A stretch of 64,000 nt of DNA from Oryzicola mucosus (GCF_014534685.1 NZ_JACVVX010000002.1:620001-684000), one strand, 5' to 3'; shown: positions 16,325-26,099, counted from the first letter of the stretch. The notes: a model not told the origin generated them from the sequence alone. Program-made: numbers and translations.

Positions 16325-17461
16325 TCAATCCAGAGTGCGCCTGAAGCGCAGCAGCGCCATCCCGGCGAAGACGAAGACGAACAGCCACAGCGCGCCGATC
16401 TCGATGGCGATGTCGGAGAAGCCGGCGCCCTTCAGCATCACGGCGCGGATGATGCGGATGAAATGGGTGAGCGGAAACACCTCGCCCAGCGCCTGCGCCC
16501 ATTCGGGCATGCCCCGGAACGGGAACATGAATCCCGACAGCAGGATCGACGGCAGGAAGAAGAAGAACGACAATTGCATCGCCTGCATCTGCGTGCGCGC
16601 CACCGTCGAAATCGTGTAGCCCAAAAGCACCAGCGACATGACGAACACCAGGATCGAGAACAAAAGCAGCGTCAGGCTGCCGATGAACGGCACGCCGAAC
16701 AGATATTTCGCCGCCGGCAGCACCACCAGCACCTGCACCGCGCCCACCGCCGCATAGGGCAGCACCTTGCCCAGCATGATCTCGGCGGGCGAGGCGGGCA
16801 TGGCGAGCAGGTTTTCCATCGTGCCGCGCTCGCTCTCGCGGGTCAGTGCCATCGACGTCATCATCACCATGGTCATCTGCAAAATGACGCCGAGCAGGCC
16901 GGGCACGATATTGTATTGCGAGATGCCTTCCGGATTGTAGCGGCGATGCACGATCACCTGCAGGCGGCTTGCCTGTTCCTCCGCCGCCTCCGCTTGTTTG
17001 CCCTGCTCGCGCAGCAGCGCCTGGCTGGCAACCGTGCCGAGCGTCGAAATCGCGCCCGATGCCACAGAAGGATCGGTCGCGTCCGCCTCGATCAGGATGG
17101 TCGGGTTGTCGCCGCGCGCGACGCGTCGGGCGAAATCGCCGGGTATGGTCACGACGAACGCCACGTCGCCGCGCGCCATCAGGCTTTCCGCTTCCTCCGT
17201 ATTGGCCACCAGATGCTCGAAGCGGTAATAGCCGGTCATCTCAAGCGCCGAGACGATGGCCCGGGTGTAGTTGTCGTTGCTGGTCGCCACCAGGGCTGCG
17301 GGCAGGCTTTTCGGGTCGTTGTTGATGGCGAAGCCGAACAGCACCAGAAGCATCAGCGGCACGCCCAGCATCATGGCGAAGGTGACGCGGTCGCGCCGCA
17401 TCTGGATGAATTCCTTCGACAGCAAGGCGCCGAGCCGGGTGAGGGAGAAGCCGCCGTTCAT
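16325..17461 (-). CDS. ABC-2 type transporter permease (YbhR/YbhS-like)
   Basis: A 378-residue protein with the layout of YbhS/YbhR: an N-terminal helix (LLSKEFIQMRRDRVTFAMML), a large periplasmic loop, then five membrane helices near the C-terminus. SALTRESERGTMENLL-like sequence (MALTRESERGTMENLLAMPA) is the family motif. Start at ATG 17461, overlapping the ATPase stop (ATGA). E. coli has two such permeases, YbhS and YbhR; here only one is present, so it probably works as a homodimer. It exports with the ATPase and HlyD protein, probably drugs. Confidence 0.88.
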   Translation of the reverse strand: MNGGFSLTRLGALLSKEFIQMRRDRVTFAMMLGVPLMLLVLFGFAINNDPKSLPAALVATSNDNYTRAIVSALEMTGYYRFEHLVANTEEAESLMARGDVAFVVTIPGDFARRVARGDNPTILIEADATDPSVASGAISTLGTVASQALLREQGKQAEAAEEQASRLQVIVHRRYNPEGISQYNIVPGLLGVILQMTMVMMTSMALTRESERGTMENLLAMPASPAEIMLGKVLPYAAVGAVQVLVVLPAAKYLFGVPFIGSLTLLLFSILVFVMSLVLLGYTISTVARTQMQAMQLSFFFFLPSILLSGFMFPFRGMPEWAQALGEVFPLTHFIRIIRAVMLKGAGFSDIAIEIGALWLFVFVFAGMALLRFRRTLD

Positions 17462-18375
17462 GGCATATTGTCCTTCGAGCCGGCCATGAACTGGATGAAC
17501 ACATCCTCCAGGCTGGTTTCGCCGGCTTCGACCGTCACGCCGGGACGGGCGCGGATGTCGGCCAGGGCGGTCTCCAGCTTGTCCTTGTCGGAGCCCACCA
17601 CATGCAGCGTCGTGCCGAAGGGCGCGACCTGGTCGACACCGTCGCGGCCTTCCAGCGCGCTGGCGACTTCGTTGAGCGTGTCGCCGCGCAGCACGAAAGT
17701 GGTCAGCCCGGCATTCTTCACCACCTCGTCCACCGTGCCGGTCGCGAGCAGCTTGCCATAGGAAATGTAGCTGATGCGGTGGCAGCGCTCGGCCTCGTCC
17801 ATGTAGTGGGTGGAGACCAGCACGGTCAGCCCGCCGCGCGCCAGGAGATGGATTTCGTCCCAGAACTCGCGCCGCGCCTTGGGGTCGACGCCGGCGGTCG
17901 GCTCGTCCAGCAAAAGCAGCTTCGGCTTGTGCATGATGCAGGCGGCCAGCGCCAGACGCTGCTTCCAGCCGCCTGACAGCGTGCCGGCAAGCTGCTTGCG
18001 CCGCGAGGTCATGCCGAGATCGGCCAGCGTGTCGGCGACATGCTTGTCCACCGGGCTCATGCGATAGAGGCGGGCGACGAACTGCAGGTTTTCCTCGATC
18101 GTCAGATCCTCGTAGAACGAGAATTTCTGCGTCATGTAGCCGACTTCGCGCTTGATCTTCAGGCCCTCGTGGCGAAGATCGAAGCCCAGAACCTGGCCTT
18201 CGCCCTCGTCGGGCGTCAGCAGGCCGCACATCATGCGGATGGTGGTCGTCTTGCCCGAGCCGTTGGGGCCGAGAAAGCCGACGATCTCGCCCTCCGCCAC
18301 GCTCATCGAGACATGGTCGACGACGGTCTTGTCGCCGAAGCGCTTGACGAGGTTGCGGACGTCGATGGCGTTCAT
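17458..18375 (-). CDS. ABC exporter ATP-binding protein (YbhF-like)
   Basis: A 305-residue nucleotide-binding protein. Walker A GPNGSGKTTT, signature LSGGWKQRLALA and Walker B LLLLDEPTAGVD are intact. It has a single ABC domain, unlike E. coli YbhF, which has two in tandem. It overlaps the permease by four bases. A repeat element lies between it and the upstream hlyD gene, so expression relative to HlyD may be altered. Confidence 0.9.
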   Translation of the reverse strand: MNAIDVRNLVKRFGDKTVVDHVSMSVAEGEIVGFLGPNGSGKTTTIRMMCGLLTPDEGEGQVLGFDLRHEGLKIKREVGYMTQKFSFYEDLTIEENLQFVARLYRMSPVDKHVADTLADLGMTSRRKQLAGTLSGGWKQRLALAACIMHKPKLLLLDEPTAGVDPKARREFWDEIHLLARGGLTVLVSTHYMDEAERCHRISYISYGKLLATGTVDEVVKNAGLTTFVLRGDTLNEVASALEGRDGVDQVAPFGTTLHVVGSDKDKLETALADIRARPGVTVEAGETSLEDVFIQFMAGSKDNMP

Positions 18376-18394
18376 CGGACGCGGTCCGATGAGA

Positions 18395-18508
18395 GCGAAT
18401 AGCGAGTAGCCAATAGCGAATAGGGAAGAATAGAAGAACCGTTTGACATCAAAGACCTGCCTGTAATCTCTCGCTACTCGCTACTCGCTACTCGCTACTC
18501 GCTACTCG
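18395..18508. repeat. AGTAG-type repeat element with five CTACTCG heptamers
   Basis: The left end is GCGAATAGCGAGTAGCCAAT.. and the right end holds five exact copies of CTACTCG (18474-18508), complementary to the left end. A second copy lies at 54684-54781. It fills the gap between hlyD and the ATPase gene and supplies the last codons of hlyD. Confidence 0.8.
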
Positions 18509-19438
18509 CACATCCACGATCTGCCCTGGCTGCAGCGCCCGCGCATCGCCTTCCGGCCGGGCCTCGACGAGGTAGACGAGCTTCTGGCGGTTCTCGAGCG
18601 AGTAGATCACCGGCGGGGTGAATTCCGGGTCGGGCGAGATGTAGCTGATGCGGGCGCGCATGCCTTGCGGGCAGCCGTCGCAGCCGACCTCGAGCAGACC
18701 GCCCACCTTCAGCGAGGAGAACGCCGCCTCGGGCACGAACACCGACAGCTTCACCGCGCCGTCGGGCAACAGCGAGATCACCGGCGCGGCCGGGCCGGCG
18801 GTGTCGCCGGGGTTGCGGATGACGTCGTCGACGCGGCCGGGCGAAGGCGCCGTCAGCGTGCGCTTGGAAAGCTGCCATTGCGCCTGTTCCAGCGTCGCGC
18901 GCGCCTGCTTGACCTGATTTTCGGCGGCTTTGATCTCTTCGGGCCGCGCCGGCAGGCGAGCGACATCCAGATTGGCCTCGGCCTGGCCGACGGCGGCGTC
19001 GGCGACCTCGACCTGTGTCGTCGCCTCGTCCTGCTGCGCCTGGGTGGCGGTGCCGCGGCGAAACAGGTCCTGGATGCGGTTCAGCACCCTGGCGGCTTCC
19101 GCCGACTGCGCCTGGGCCGAGCGCACAGCGGCCTGCAGCACGGCGATTTCCTCGGGCCGCTTGCCGACCTGCAGATTGGCCAGCTGCGCCTCCGCCTGGG
19201 CAAGCGCTGCTTCCGCCTGCGATACGGCGATCACCGCATCGGTGTTTTCCAGCGTGACGATCGGCGCGCCGGTCTCGACGCGGTCGCCGCGCGCAACCTT
19301 GACCTCCAGCACCTGCGCGACCTCGATCGGCGCCATCAGCACGAAATCGCCCTCGACATAGCCGACGGCCAGCGGGCCGGGTGCCGCGCAGGACGCAAAC
19401 AGGCTGGCTGCGAAAGGGATCGAACACAAAAGGCTCAT
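18488..19438 (-). CDS. HlyD-family periplasmic adaptor (YbhG-like), possible lipoprotein
   Basis: A 316-residue membrane fusion protein. It starts with a hydrophobic signal ending near LFASCAAPG, which could be a lipobox. A biotinyl-lipoyl half follows (VARGDRVETGAPIVTLEN), then a long alanine/glutamine coiled coil (about residues 70-180) and the returning beta-barrel. It links the inner-membrane ABC exporter to the outer membrane. The last codons (..VASSE) lie in the CTACTCG repeat, so the original C-terminus has been replaced. Start ATG 19438 overlaps the TetR stop. Confidence 0.87.
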   Translation of the reverse strand: MSLLCSIPFAASLFASCAAPGPLAVGYVEGDFVLMAPIEVAQVLEVKVARGDRVETGAPIVTLENTDAVIAVSQAEAALAQAEAQLANLQVGKRPEEIAVLQAAVRSAQAQSAEAARVLNRIQDLFRRGTATQAQQDEATTQVEVADAAVGQAEANLDVARLPARPEEIKAAENQVKQARATLEQAQWQLSKRTLTAPSPGRVDDVIRNPGDTAGPAAPVISLLPDGAVKLSVFVPEAAFSSLKVGGLLEVGCDGCPQGMRARISYISPDPEFTPPVIYSLENRQKLVYLVEARPEGDARALQPGQIVDVRVASSE

Positions 19439-20106
19439 GCGGGCTTCCCTTTCCGGGCTGCGAGAATGGCTGTCAGATTGGTGCGCACGGCATCGACGAT
19501 CTGCGCCGACTCCGCCGTGCCGATCTCGGCCCACCCCATCCGGCGCAACACCGCCTCGCGGCCGATGCGGAAATAGATGACCTGGCCGATCATGGTGAAC
19601 ACGGTCAGCTTGGTGGCGTCGGCTTCGGCCTCGTCGTCCGTGGCGCGCTGCCAGATCAGGCACAGGCGGCGGTGCAGCGGCTCGAACAGGCCATCATAGA
19701 TGCGGTCGAGCGCCTCTGTGGGGCGGGCGAGTTCGCGCAGGACGAACTGCACGATGTCGCCGGCCTCGGGCCGCGCCACCATGAAGGAGACCATGCGGTC
19801 GACCGCCGCGTAAAGCTGCGCCTCCGCCTCGTCGCGGCCGGCCGGCGCGCTCTCGGCGTCGAGCTTGCCCAAAACGGGGCCGGCAATGGTCTGGATCATC
19901 TCCACGATCAGGTCGGCAGCTGCAGTCCGCAAGCCGTCCTTGCCGCCGAAATGATAGGCGATGGAGCCGATATTGGCCTTCGCCTCGGCTGCGATCTCGC
20001 GCGTCGATGTGCCGTCGAAACCTTGCTGGCCGAATAGCTTCAGCGCCGCCATGGCAAGCGCCTTGCGGGTGGCCTCCGGACCGGATGAGGGCTGCGTCTC
20101 TTTCAT
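19435..20106 (-). CDS. TetR-family regulator, CecR/YbiH-like
   Basis: A TetR protein of 223 residues (226 if the ATG at 20115 is used). The DNA-binding domain is clear (LAMAALKLFGQQGFDGTSTREIAAEAKANIGSIAYHFGGKDGL). The C-terminal domain resembles DUF1956 of CecR, which controls ybhGFSR in E. coli. It is the first gene of a regulator-HlyD-ATPase-permease operon, the same order. I prefer 20106 because the palindromic operator covers the ATG at 20115. Confidence 0.87.
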   Translation of the reverse strand: MKETQPSSGPEATRKALAMAALKLFGQQGFDGTSTREIAAEAKANIGSIAYHFGGKDGLRTAAADLIVEMIQTIAGPVLGKLDAESAPAGRDEAEAQLYAAVDRMVSFMVARPEAGDIVQFVLRELARPTEALDRIYDGLFEPLHRRLCLIWQRATDDEAEADATKLTVFTMIGQVIYFRIGREAVLRRMGWAEIGTAESAQIVDAVRTNLTAILAARKGKPA

Positions 20107-20112
20107 GTCGAG

Positions 20113-20138
20113 CATTTAATCAATCGATTGATTAAATG
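20113..20138. promoter_or_regulatory. TetR operator, 26-base perfect palindrome
   Basis: The half-site CATTTAATCAATC is mirrored exactly with no spacer. It lies at the 5' end of the TetR gene. An AT-rich palindrome in GC-rich surroundings is a strong operator signal. Confidence 0.8.
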
Positions 20139-20187
20139 TCAAGGCCAGCCTTAATCTGCCTACCCGTCGCTTTTCATCGAGTGGTCG

Positions 20188-20889
20188 TCAAATGTTATCG
20201 GGCGCCGTATCCTGGCGTCCCAGCCACTGGCTTGCCAGCCAGCACAAGGTCGCCCAGGCAAAGCCGGCGCACCAGCCGGCAAGCACGTCGCTCGGCCAAT
20301 GCACGCCGAGATAAAGCCGGCTCATTCCCACCATCAGCGTGGTCAGTATGGCGACGCAGAAGACATAGAGGGTCGCCGCCCGGTTCGGCATGGCGCGCGA
20401 TAGCAGCGCGCCCAACGTCAGGTAGGTCACCGCCGACAGCATCGCATGGCCGCTGGGGAAACTCATCGTGTGCACCTGCGACAGATGCGAGACCAGTTCG
20501 GGGCGAGGGCGGTCGATGCCCAGCTTCAGCAGGCTCGACAGCAGCTGCCCGCCGGCGATGGACACGAAGGCGAACACAGCCAGTCCCCAGCGCCGGACGA
20601 GCAGGAGATAGATGATGACGATGGCCGTGAAATAGATCAGAACGACCGCGCCGCCGAGGGCTGTGATGTCGCGCACCGCTTCCTCGAACCAGCTCGGCCC
20701 GATCGGGTCGGATGGGTCCCCCGCCGTGCGGAAGGCGAGCAGGATCCTCATGTCGAAGGCATGCGGGTCGCTGTCGCGCGCCACTTCGGAGAGTTCGACG
20801 AAGCCCCACAGCCCGCCGGCGATGATCAGGCCCGCGATCAAAAGCGAGAGCTGGATCCTGTTCCTGAGGCTCTGGAACATTCCGCCCAT
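20188..20889 (-). CDS. PAP2-family phosphatase (membrane)
   Basis: A 233-residue membrane protein. The three phosphatidic-acid-phosphatase motifs are all present: KLGIDRPRP, SFPSGHAM and SRLYLGVHWPSD. It probably dephosphorylates a lipid phosphate such as undecaprenyl pyrophosphate or phosphatidate at the periplasmic face. The start is the ATG at 20889, with AGGAGAG seven bases before it; the longer frame to 21033 has no such site. Confidence 0.9.
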   Translation of the reverse strand: MGGMFQSLRNRIQLSLLIAGLIIAGGLWGFVELSEVARDSDPHAFDMRILLAFRTAGDPSDPIGPSWFEEAVRDITALGGAVVLIYFTAIVIIYLLLVRRWGLAVFAFVSIAGGQLLSSLLKLGIDRPRPELVSHLSQVHTMSFPSGHAMLSAVTYLTLGALLSRAMPNRAATLYVFCVAILTTLMVGMSRLYLGVHWPSDVLAGWCAGFAWATLCWLASQWLGRQDTAPDNI

Positions 20890-21115
20890 GCGACATCTCT
20901 CCTGTTTGAATGGCACCACATAGGATGCGACCCCACGCAAGGCCATAGGGCTACGGCGTTTTCCTCCGTTTGCGATGCCACGCCTCGTGCTGCGAAAAAT
21001 TGTCTTCGATATCTTGCTCTGAATCGACCTCACTCTATTTGAGCCGCGATTGAGCTGCGTTCACGAGGGTTTCAGCCGGCAACTGCTGCATTTCGGAATC
21101 GGGGGGTCTTGCCAC

Positions 21116-23872
21116 TTGAGCACACAGGACGCGTCGTTCAGGGCCATTGTCGACAGCACGCTGTCGTTTGCCATCATCGCCACCGATCGCGACGGCCTCA
21201 TCACCCATTGGAACAGCGGTGCCGAGCATGTCTTGGGCTGGCCGTCCGCCGCGATGGTCGGTGGCTCCATCGCCGGCATTTTCACGCCCGAGGACCGCGC
21301 GGCGGGACGTCTGGAGCAGGACCTTGCACTGGCGAAACAGTCCGGCCGCGCCAATGGCCAGCGCTGGTATATGCGCGGCGACGGCTCCCGCTTCTGGGCG
21401 TCGGGCGAACTGACGCCGCTGCGCTCGGAACAGGGCGATCATATCGGCTTTGTCATGGTCCTGCGCGACGCCACCGGCGAGGAAGACGCGCGGCGCGAAC
21501 TTGCCATGCGGCGGGAGCATCTGTCTCAGATGTTCGAGCAGGCGCCCACCTTCATGGCGATCCTGAACGGGCCGGAGCACCGCTTCGAGCGTGTCAATCC
21601 CGGCTACCGCAAGCTGATCGGCCACCGCGAAGTGCTTGGCATGACGGTGGCGGAGGCCTTGCCCGATGCCGTCGAGCAGGGCTTTCTGAACATTCTCGAC
21701 GAGGTCTATCGCACAGGTGTGCCGTTCCAGGCCGACGGCTATCGCTATGCCGTGCAGACCGAGCCCGGCGGGCCGGTTGACGAACGCTTCGTCAATTTCG
21801 TCTACCAGCCGTTGCGCGACGGCGATGGCGCCGTCACCGGCATCTTCGTCGAAGGCGCCGATGTCACCGACCGCACCGTCGTGGCCAACACGATGCGCGA
21901 GAACGAGCAGCGCTACCGCACGCTGTTCGACGCCATCGACGAAGGCTTCTGCATCATCGAGTTCTTCGACGGGCCGCATGGTCCGCTCAGCGACTACATC
22001 CATGTCGAGGCCAACGCCGCCTATGCGCGCCATGCCGGCATTCCCAATGTCGTCGGCCAGAAGCTGCGCGAGATGGTCGGCGAAGAGGCCGATTCCTGGG
22101 TGGCGCGCTATGGCGGCGTGCTCAGGACCGGCCAGCCCATCCGCTTCGAGCAGGAGCTGATTGCCACCGGCCGCTATCTCGAACTCGCCGCCGTCCGGAT
22201 CGAGCCGCCGAGCCGCAAGCAGGTCGCCGTCATCTTTCAGGACATCTCCGCCCGCAAGCAGGCGGAGGTCGCCCTGCGCAAAAGCGAGGAACAGTTCCGC
22301 GTCTTCGCCCAGGCCGTGCCCAACCATGTCTGGGCCGCGCGCCCCGATGGCGAGCTCTACTGGTTCAACAACCGCGTCTACGAATATGCCGGCGAGGCGG
22401 TCGGCACGCTCGACGGCGCGAAATGGGCCGCCATCGTTCATCCCGCCGATCTGCCGCATGCGTCCGAAGCCTGGTCGGCAGCGCTTGCCACCGGCAAGAT
22501 CTATGAGACGGAATTCCGCATCCTGCGCGCCGACGGCGCCTATCGCTGGTTTCTGGTGCGCGCAGAGCCGGTCTTCGGACCCGATGGCGCTGTCCTGTCC
22601 TGGATCGGCACCAACACCGACATCGAAAACAGCCGCCGCCAGGCGCATGAACTCGCCATCCTCAATGAAACGCTGGAACATCAGGTCGAGCAACGCACCC
22701 ATGAACTGATGGCGGCGGAAGAGGCGCTCCGGCAATCCCAGAAGATGGAGGCGGTCGGCCAGCTCACCGGCGGCCTGGCGCATGATTTCAACAATCTGCT
22801 CGCCGGCATCACCGGCAGCCTGGAAATGCTGGAGAAGCGTATCGCCCAAGGGCGCTCCAACGAGGTCGAGCGCTATGTCACGGCGGCCCAGGGTGCTGCC
22901 AAGCGGGCGACCGCGCTGACGCATCGTCTGCTCGCCTTCTCGCGCCGCCAGACGCTCGATCCCAAGCCCACGGACGTCAATCGTCTCGTCGCCGGCATGA
23001 ACGAGCTCGTCCGCCGCACCATGGGTCCGCAGATCGAGGTCGAGGTGGTCGCCGCCGCCGGTCTGTGGCCGACGCTGGTCGATTTCAACCAGCTCGAAAA
23101 TGCGCTGCTCAATCTGTGCATCAATGCGCGCGACGCCATGCCGGACGGCGGCAAGCTGACCATCGAGACCGGCAATCGCTGGCTTGACGAGGTCGCCGCG
23201 CGCCAGCGCGAAATCCCCCCCGGCCAATACATCTCGATGTGCGTGTCCGACAACGGCACCGGCATGGCGCCAGAGGTCGTCGCCAAGGCTTTCGATCCGT
23301 TCTTTACCACCAAGCCGATCGGCGTCGGCACCGGCCTCGGCCTGTCGATGATCTACGGTTTCGCCCGCCAGTCGGGCGGTCAGGTCCGCATCTATTCCGA
23401 AGTCGGGCAGGGTACCATGGTGTGCCTCTATCTGCCGCGTTATCACGGCGCGATGGAAGACAGCCAGCACATCGACCCTGGTCCGGAAGCCGAGCGCGCC
23501 GATGGCGAGACGGTGCTGGTGGTCGACGACGAGGCGCTGGTGCGCATGCTCGTGGTCGAGGTGCTGGAGGAACTCGGCTATGCCGTCATCGAAGCCGAAG
23601 ACGGCGCGTCGGGGCTGAAAATCCTCCAATCGGATGCGCGCATCGACCTGCTGGTCAGCGATGTCGGCCTTCCCGGCGGCATGAACGGGCGCCAGATGGC
23701 GGATGCCGCGCGTGTCAAGCGGCCCAACCTGCCGGTGCTGTTCATCACCGGTTATGCCGAAAACGCCGTCGTCAGCCACGGCCATCTCGACCATGACATG
23801 CACGTCATGACCAAGCCCTTCGCGCTCGACGCGCTCGCCGCCCGCATCAAGGAACTGGTCGGCAGCAAGTAG
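21116..23872 (+). CDS. hybrid PAS-domain sensor histidine kinase
   Basis: A 918-residue cytosolic protein. It has about four PAS/PAC domains in the first ~530 residues ([20 protein letters not shown]; ..[21 protein letters not shown]; ..[13 protein letters not shown]; ..[22 protein letters not shown]). A coiled coil precedes the H-box [14 protein letters not shown], with the N, G1 and G2 boxes following. A C-terminal receiver domain has the acidic pair in [10 protein letters not shown] and phospho-Asp in [11 protein letters not shown]. No transmembrane helix is visible, so it senses internal signals, perhaps light or redox. I chose the TTG at 21116 (G-rich site upstream); a TTG at 21050 would add 22 residues. 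No partner regulator lies alongside. Confidence 0.88.
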   Translation: MSTQDASFRAIVDSTLSFAIIATDRDGLITHWNSGAEHVLGWPSAAMVGGSIAGIFTPEDRAAGRLEQDLALAKQSGRANGQRWYMRGDGSRFWASGELTPLRSEQGDHIGFVMVLRDATGEEDARRELAMRREHLSQMFEQAPTFMAILNGPEHRFERVNPGYRKLIGHREVLGMTVAEALPDAVEQGFLNILDEVYRTGVPFQADGYRYAVQTEPGGPVDERFVNFVYQPLRDGDGAVTGIFVEGADVTDRTVVANTMRENEQRYRTLFDAIDEGFCIIEFFDGPHGPLSDYIHVEANAAYARHAGIPNVVGQKLREMVGEEADSWVARYGGVLRTGQPIRFEQELIATGRYLELAAVRIEPPSRKQVAVIFQDISARKQAEVALRKSEEQFRVFAQAVPNHVWAARPDGELYWFNNRVYEYAGEAVGTLDGAKWAAIVHPADLPHASEAWSAALATGKIYETEFRILRADGAYRWFLVRAEPVFGPDGAVLSWIGTNTDIENSRRQAHELAILNETLEHQVEQRTHELMAAEEALRQSQKMEAVGQLTGGLAHDFNNLLAGITGSLEMLEKRIAQGRSNEVERYVTAAQGAAKRATALTHRLLAFSRRQTLDPKPTDVNRLVAGMNELVRRTMGPQIEVEVVAAAGLWPTLVDFNQLENALLNLCINARDAMPDGGKLTIETGNRWLDEVAARQREIPPGQYISMCVSDNGTGMAPEVVAKAFDPFFTTKPIGVGTGLGLSMIYGFARQSGGQVRIYSEVGQGTMVCLYLPRYHGAMEDSQHIDPGPEAERADGETVLVVDDEALVRMLVVEVLEELGYAVIEAEDGASGLKILQSDARIDLLVSDVGLPGGMNGRQMADAARVKRPNLPVLFITGYAENAVVSHGHLDHDMHVMTKPFALDALAARIKELVGSK

Positions 23873-23887
23873 CGGCGAGCACCGGCG

Positions 23888-24364
23888 CTACCGGCGATGC
23901 AGCAGGCGGTCGAGCGACAGCCAGCCGCCGCCATAGACCACCAGTGTCAGTGCCATGGCCGCCCAGGGCAGATGGAAATTGGCCCATCCTTCGGGCACAG
24001 TCAGCTGGATGATCGCCGTCATCGCCAGAATGCCGAGTGCTGCAAAACGCGTTCCCAATCCGAGCACGAGCAGGATCGGCAGGACGATCTCTCCGATACC
24101 CGATAGCGTCGCCATCAGGATCGGCGCCGGAAAGGGGTACAGCCCGCCGAAGATGTGCAGTTGAAACTCCTGGGTGAACAGATAGCGCGCACCGTTGGAG
24201 AGGGTCAGGAAACCGTCCCATTTGGTCAATCCGGATTTGAAGAAGGGGACCGCCAGAGCGACACGCAATGCGGCCAGCGGCAGCGCGGCCGGAATAGCGG
24301 CCAGAAGCGTCTCGGCGCGCGCCAGGGGCGAAGTCGGTTTCGGTGCGGATGCGAGGGCGGTCAT
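23888..24364 (-). CDS. bufD: DoxX-family membrane protein of the bufferin operon
   Basis: A 158-residue protein with four hydrophobic segments and DoxX sequence features (VALAVPFFKSGLTKWDGFL, then IGEIVLPILLVLGLGTRFAA). The start at 24364 overlaps the upstream bufC gene by four bases (ATGA). In bufferin gene clusters a DoxX protein often accompanies the MNIO enzyme and may handle redox equivalents or secretion; its role is not established. Last of four co-directional genes. Confidence 0.85.
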   Translation of the reverse strand: MTALASAPKPTSPLARAETLLAAIPAALPLAALRVALAVPFFKSGLTKWDGFLTLSNGARYLFTQEFQLHIFGGLYPFPAPILMATLSGIGEIVLPILLVLGLGTRFAALGILAMTAIIQLTVPEGWANFHLPWAAMALTLVVYGGGWLSLDRLLHRR

Positions 24365-25128
24365 GGTTTGCTCTCCTGCGGTAACAAGGCTTGAAATGCG
24401 CCCAGCGAGACGAGCCCGACCAGAGCGGGCCCGAAGGCGAAGCCGCTGTCGGCTTCCAGCGCCAATTCGGCGGCGGCTTGCATCGTCTGCCCGGCAAAAA
24501 GCGCGCGGGCGAATGCGGCATCGCGGTCGGGAATGATGTGGACGCTCACCTCCATCCCGGGCCGGGCGACAACAACGGTTTCGCGGCCTCGCACAGTGAT
24601 CTCGCCCGCGCTGTCCGTCTGATGCGCCTGCCAGATGCTGCCTGCCGGATATGGCGAAGTCAAAAGCGCTGCGGCTGGATGCGGAACCAGCGCGCAGTTG
24701 GCAATATCGGCCGCATCGGCCAGCGCCGAAGCGCCGATCGCATCCGTGTCGGCAGCGTGATAGGCGCGGGTCCACAAGGCCTCCAGCGCGGCGGTATCGG
24801 CGAGATAGGGCAGGCTCCTGGCCGGCTCGAAGGTTGCGATGTATTCGGGGAAGCCGTCGCCATAGTCGAAGATCAGCGGCGATGCCGGCTTTTCCCTGGC
24901 GATGAAGCCCCGCGCCATAACGGCGAAGAAATCCTCGCCGACAAGGCGGCGCGTCACCGGAAACCGGTTCGCCAGCGCATTGTGCAAGGCAACGGCGACA
25001 TTGTTGCGATAGACGGCGAAGCGCTTGGCGTCGGGCAGGCCGCGCGCCGTGGTCACGCCGACGGGCAGGGGAGCCGCCGGATCGAGCAGCGCCGTGACGA
25101 AATCGTGCTGGAAGGCGGCGTGGTTCAT
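24361..25128 (-). CDS. bufC: BufC-like MNIO partner protein (DUF2063)
   Basis: A 255-residue protein with the DUF2063 N-terminus (FQHDFVTALLDP.., RFAVYRNNVAVALHNALANRFPVTRRLVGEDFF, then FIAREKPASPLIFDYGDGFPEYI). This family pairs with DUF692 MNIO enzymes and is thought to bind the precursor peptide and present it to the enzyme. It lies two bases after bufB and overlaps the DoxX gene. The remaining C-terminal half is a beta-rich domain. Confidence 0.88.
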   Translation of the reverse strand: MNHAAFQHDFVTALLDPAAPLPVGVTTARGLPDAKRFAVYRNNVAVALHNALANRFPVTRRLVGEDFFAVMARGFIAREKPASPLIFDYGDGFPEYIATFEPARSLPYLADTAALEALWTRAYHAADTDAIGASALADAADIANCALVPHPAAALLTSPYPAGSIWQAHQTDSAGEITVRGRETVVVARPGMEVSVHIIPDRDAAFARALFAGQTMQAAAELALEADSGFAFGPALVGLVSLGAFQALLPQESKP

Positions 25129-25130
25129 GC

Positions 25131-25994
25131 TCAGGCGCGCTTTCGGCTGGGCGACACCGATGCCATGGCTGCGTCGGCGTGGCGGGCCTCTTCGAGCAGC
25201 ACCGCGAAATCTGGTATGTCGTTGTCCCATTCGATCAGTGTCGGCAGGGGGCCGCTGCGCGCCAGCACCGCCTGGTAGAGCGCGAACACATCGGGGCTGA
25301 CGCGCGAGCCATGCGCGTCGATCAAGAGCCGCTCGCCGGCGCCGTCGGTCGTCTCGTCATAGCCGGCGAGATGGATTTCGCCGACGCGGAACAGCGGAAA
25401 GCGCGCAATATAGGCATAAGGGTCGAGACCGTGATTGACGGCCGAGACCATGACGTTGTTGACGTCGAGCAGCAGGCCGCAGCCGGTGCGCTCGGCGATC
25501 CTGTCGAGAAAATCGATTTCGTCGATGCTGCTTTCGGCAAACAGGATGTAGGTCGAAGGGTTCTCAAGCAGCAGGCGGTAGCCGGTTTCCTGCTGCACCG
25601 TATCGACATGCTCCACCACGCGGTCGAGCGTTTCCGGCGTATAGGGGAGCGGCAGCAGATCGTTGAGAAATCCGCTGTCATGGGTCGACCAGGCGAGATG
25701 CTCGGAAAAGGATTGCGGCTTGTAGCGGTCCAGCGCGCCGCGCAGCCTTTTGAGGTGTTTTCGGTCGAGCGGGCCGGCCGAGCCGATGGACAGGCCGACG
25801 CCGTGCAGCGACAGCGGATAGCGTTCGGCGATGTCGCCCAGCATGCGATGCGGTGCGCCGCCGTCGCCCATGTAGTTTTCGGCGTGGACTTCGAAGAAGC
25901 CGACATCGGGCCAATCCCGCGCGATCGCCTCGAAATGCTCGGGCTTGAAGCCGAGGCCCGCGCGGCCGGGCAGGGTGGTCTGGTTCAGCGTCAT
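25131..25994 (-). CDS. bufB: MNIO-family RiPP enzyme (DUF692), bufferin synthase
   Basis: A 287-residue TIM-barrel multinuclear non-heme iron-dependent oxidase. Seen are [12 protein letters not shown] near the start, [63 protein letters not shown] and [16 protein letters not shown]. These carry the metal-binding His, Glu, Asp and Asn positions. MNIO enzymes turn cysteines of bufferin precursors into thiooxazole-type groups that bind copper. It follows bufA by 105 bases containing a hairpin and starts at ATG 25994. Confidence 0.9.
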   Translation of the reverse strand: MTLNQTTLPGRAGLGFKPEHFEAIARDWPDVGFFEVHAENYMGDGGAPHRMLGDIAERYPLSLHGVGLSIGSAGPLDRKHLKRLRGALDRYKPQSFSEHLAWSTHDSGFLNDLLPLPYTPETLDRVVEHVDTVQQETGYRLLLENPSTYILFAESSIDEIDFLDRIAERTGCGLLLDVNNVMVSAVNHGLDPYAYIARFPLFRVGEIHLAGYDETTDGAGERLLIDAHGSRVSPDVFALYQAVLARSGPLPTLIEWDNDIPDFAVLLEEARHADAAMASVSPSRKRA

Positions 25995-26018
25995 GAAAAG
26001 TCCTCGCCAAAAGAAAAG

Positions 26019-26042
26019 GCGAAGGCCCGCCGGGGCCTTCGC
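26019..26042 (-). terminator. attenuating stem-loop between bufA and bufB
   Basis: On the minus strand GCGAAGGCCC and GGGCCTTCGC form a 10-bp stem with a CGGC loop, followed by CTTTTCTTTT. This is a terminator-like hairpin inside the operon, so the precursor can be made in excess over its enzymes. Confidence 0.75.
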
Positions 26043-26099
26043 GGTTCCGCCGTCAGAGTCTGTTTGAAAACGCTCTGACGCAGCAGTTCAAAAAGACTC

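Noticed and set aside
15655-18229. Long joined frames through TetR/EamA and ABC ATPase/permease genes suggesting fusions
   Set aside because: Each is a read-through of an open frame across another gene; proper starts with ATGA or TAATG overlaps give normal-sized separate proteins.
18474-18508. CRISPR-like short tandem repeats
   Set aside because: The units are 7 bases with no spacers, so it is a microsatellite inside a dispersed element rather than an array.
21035-23803. 922-codon open frame on the minus strand
   Set aside because: It is exactly antisense to the hybrid histidine kinase. High GC leaves the complementary frame free of stops, and its composition (His/Arg/Asp-rich, no domains) is that of a shadow.
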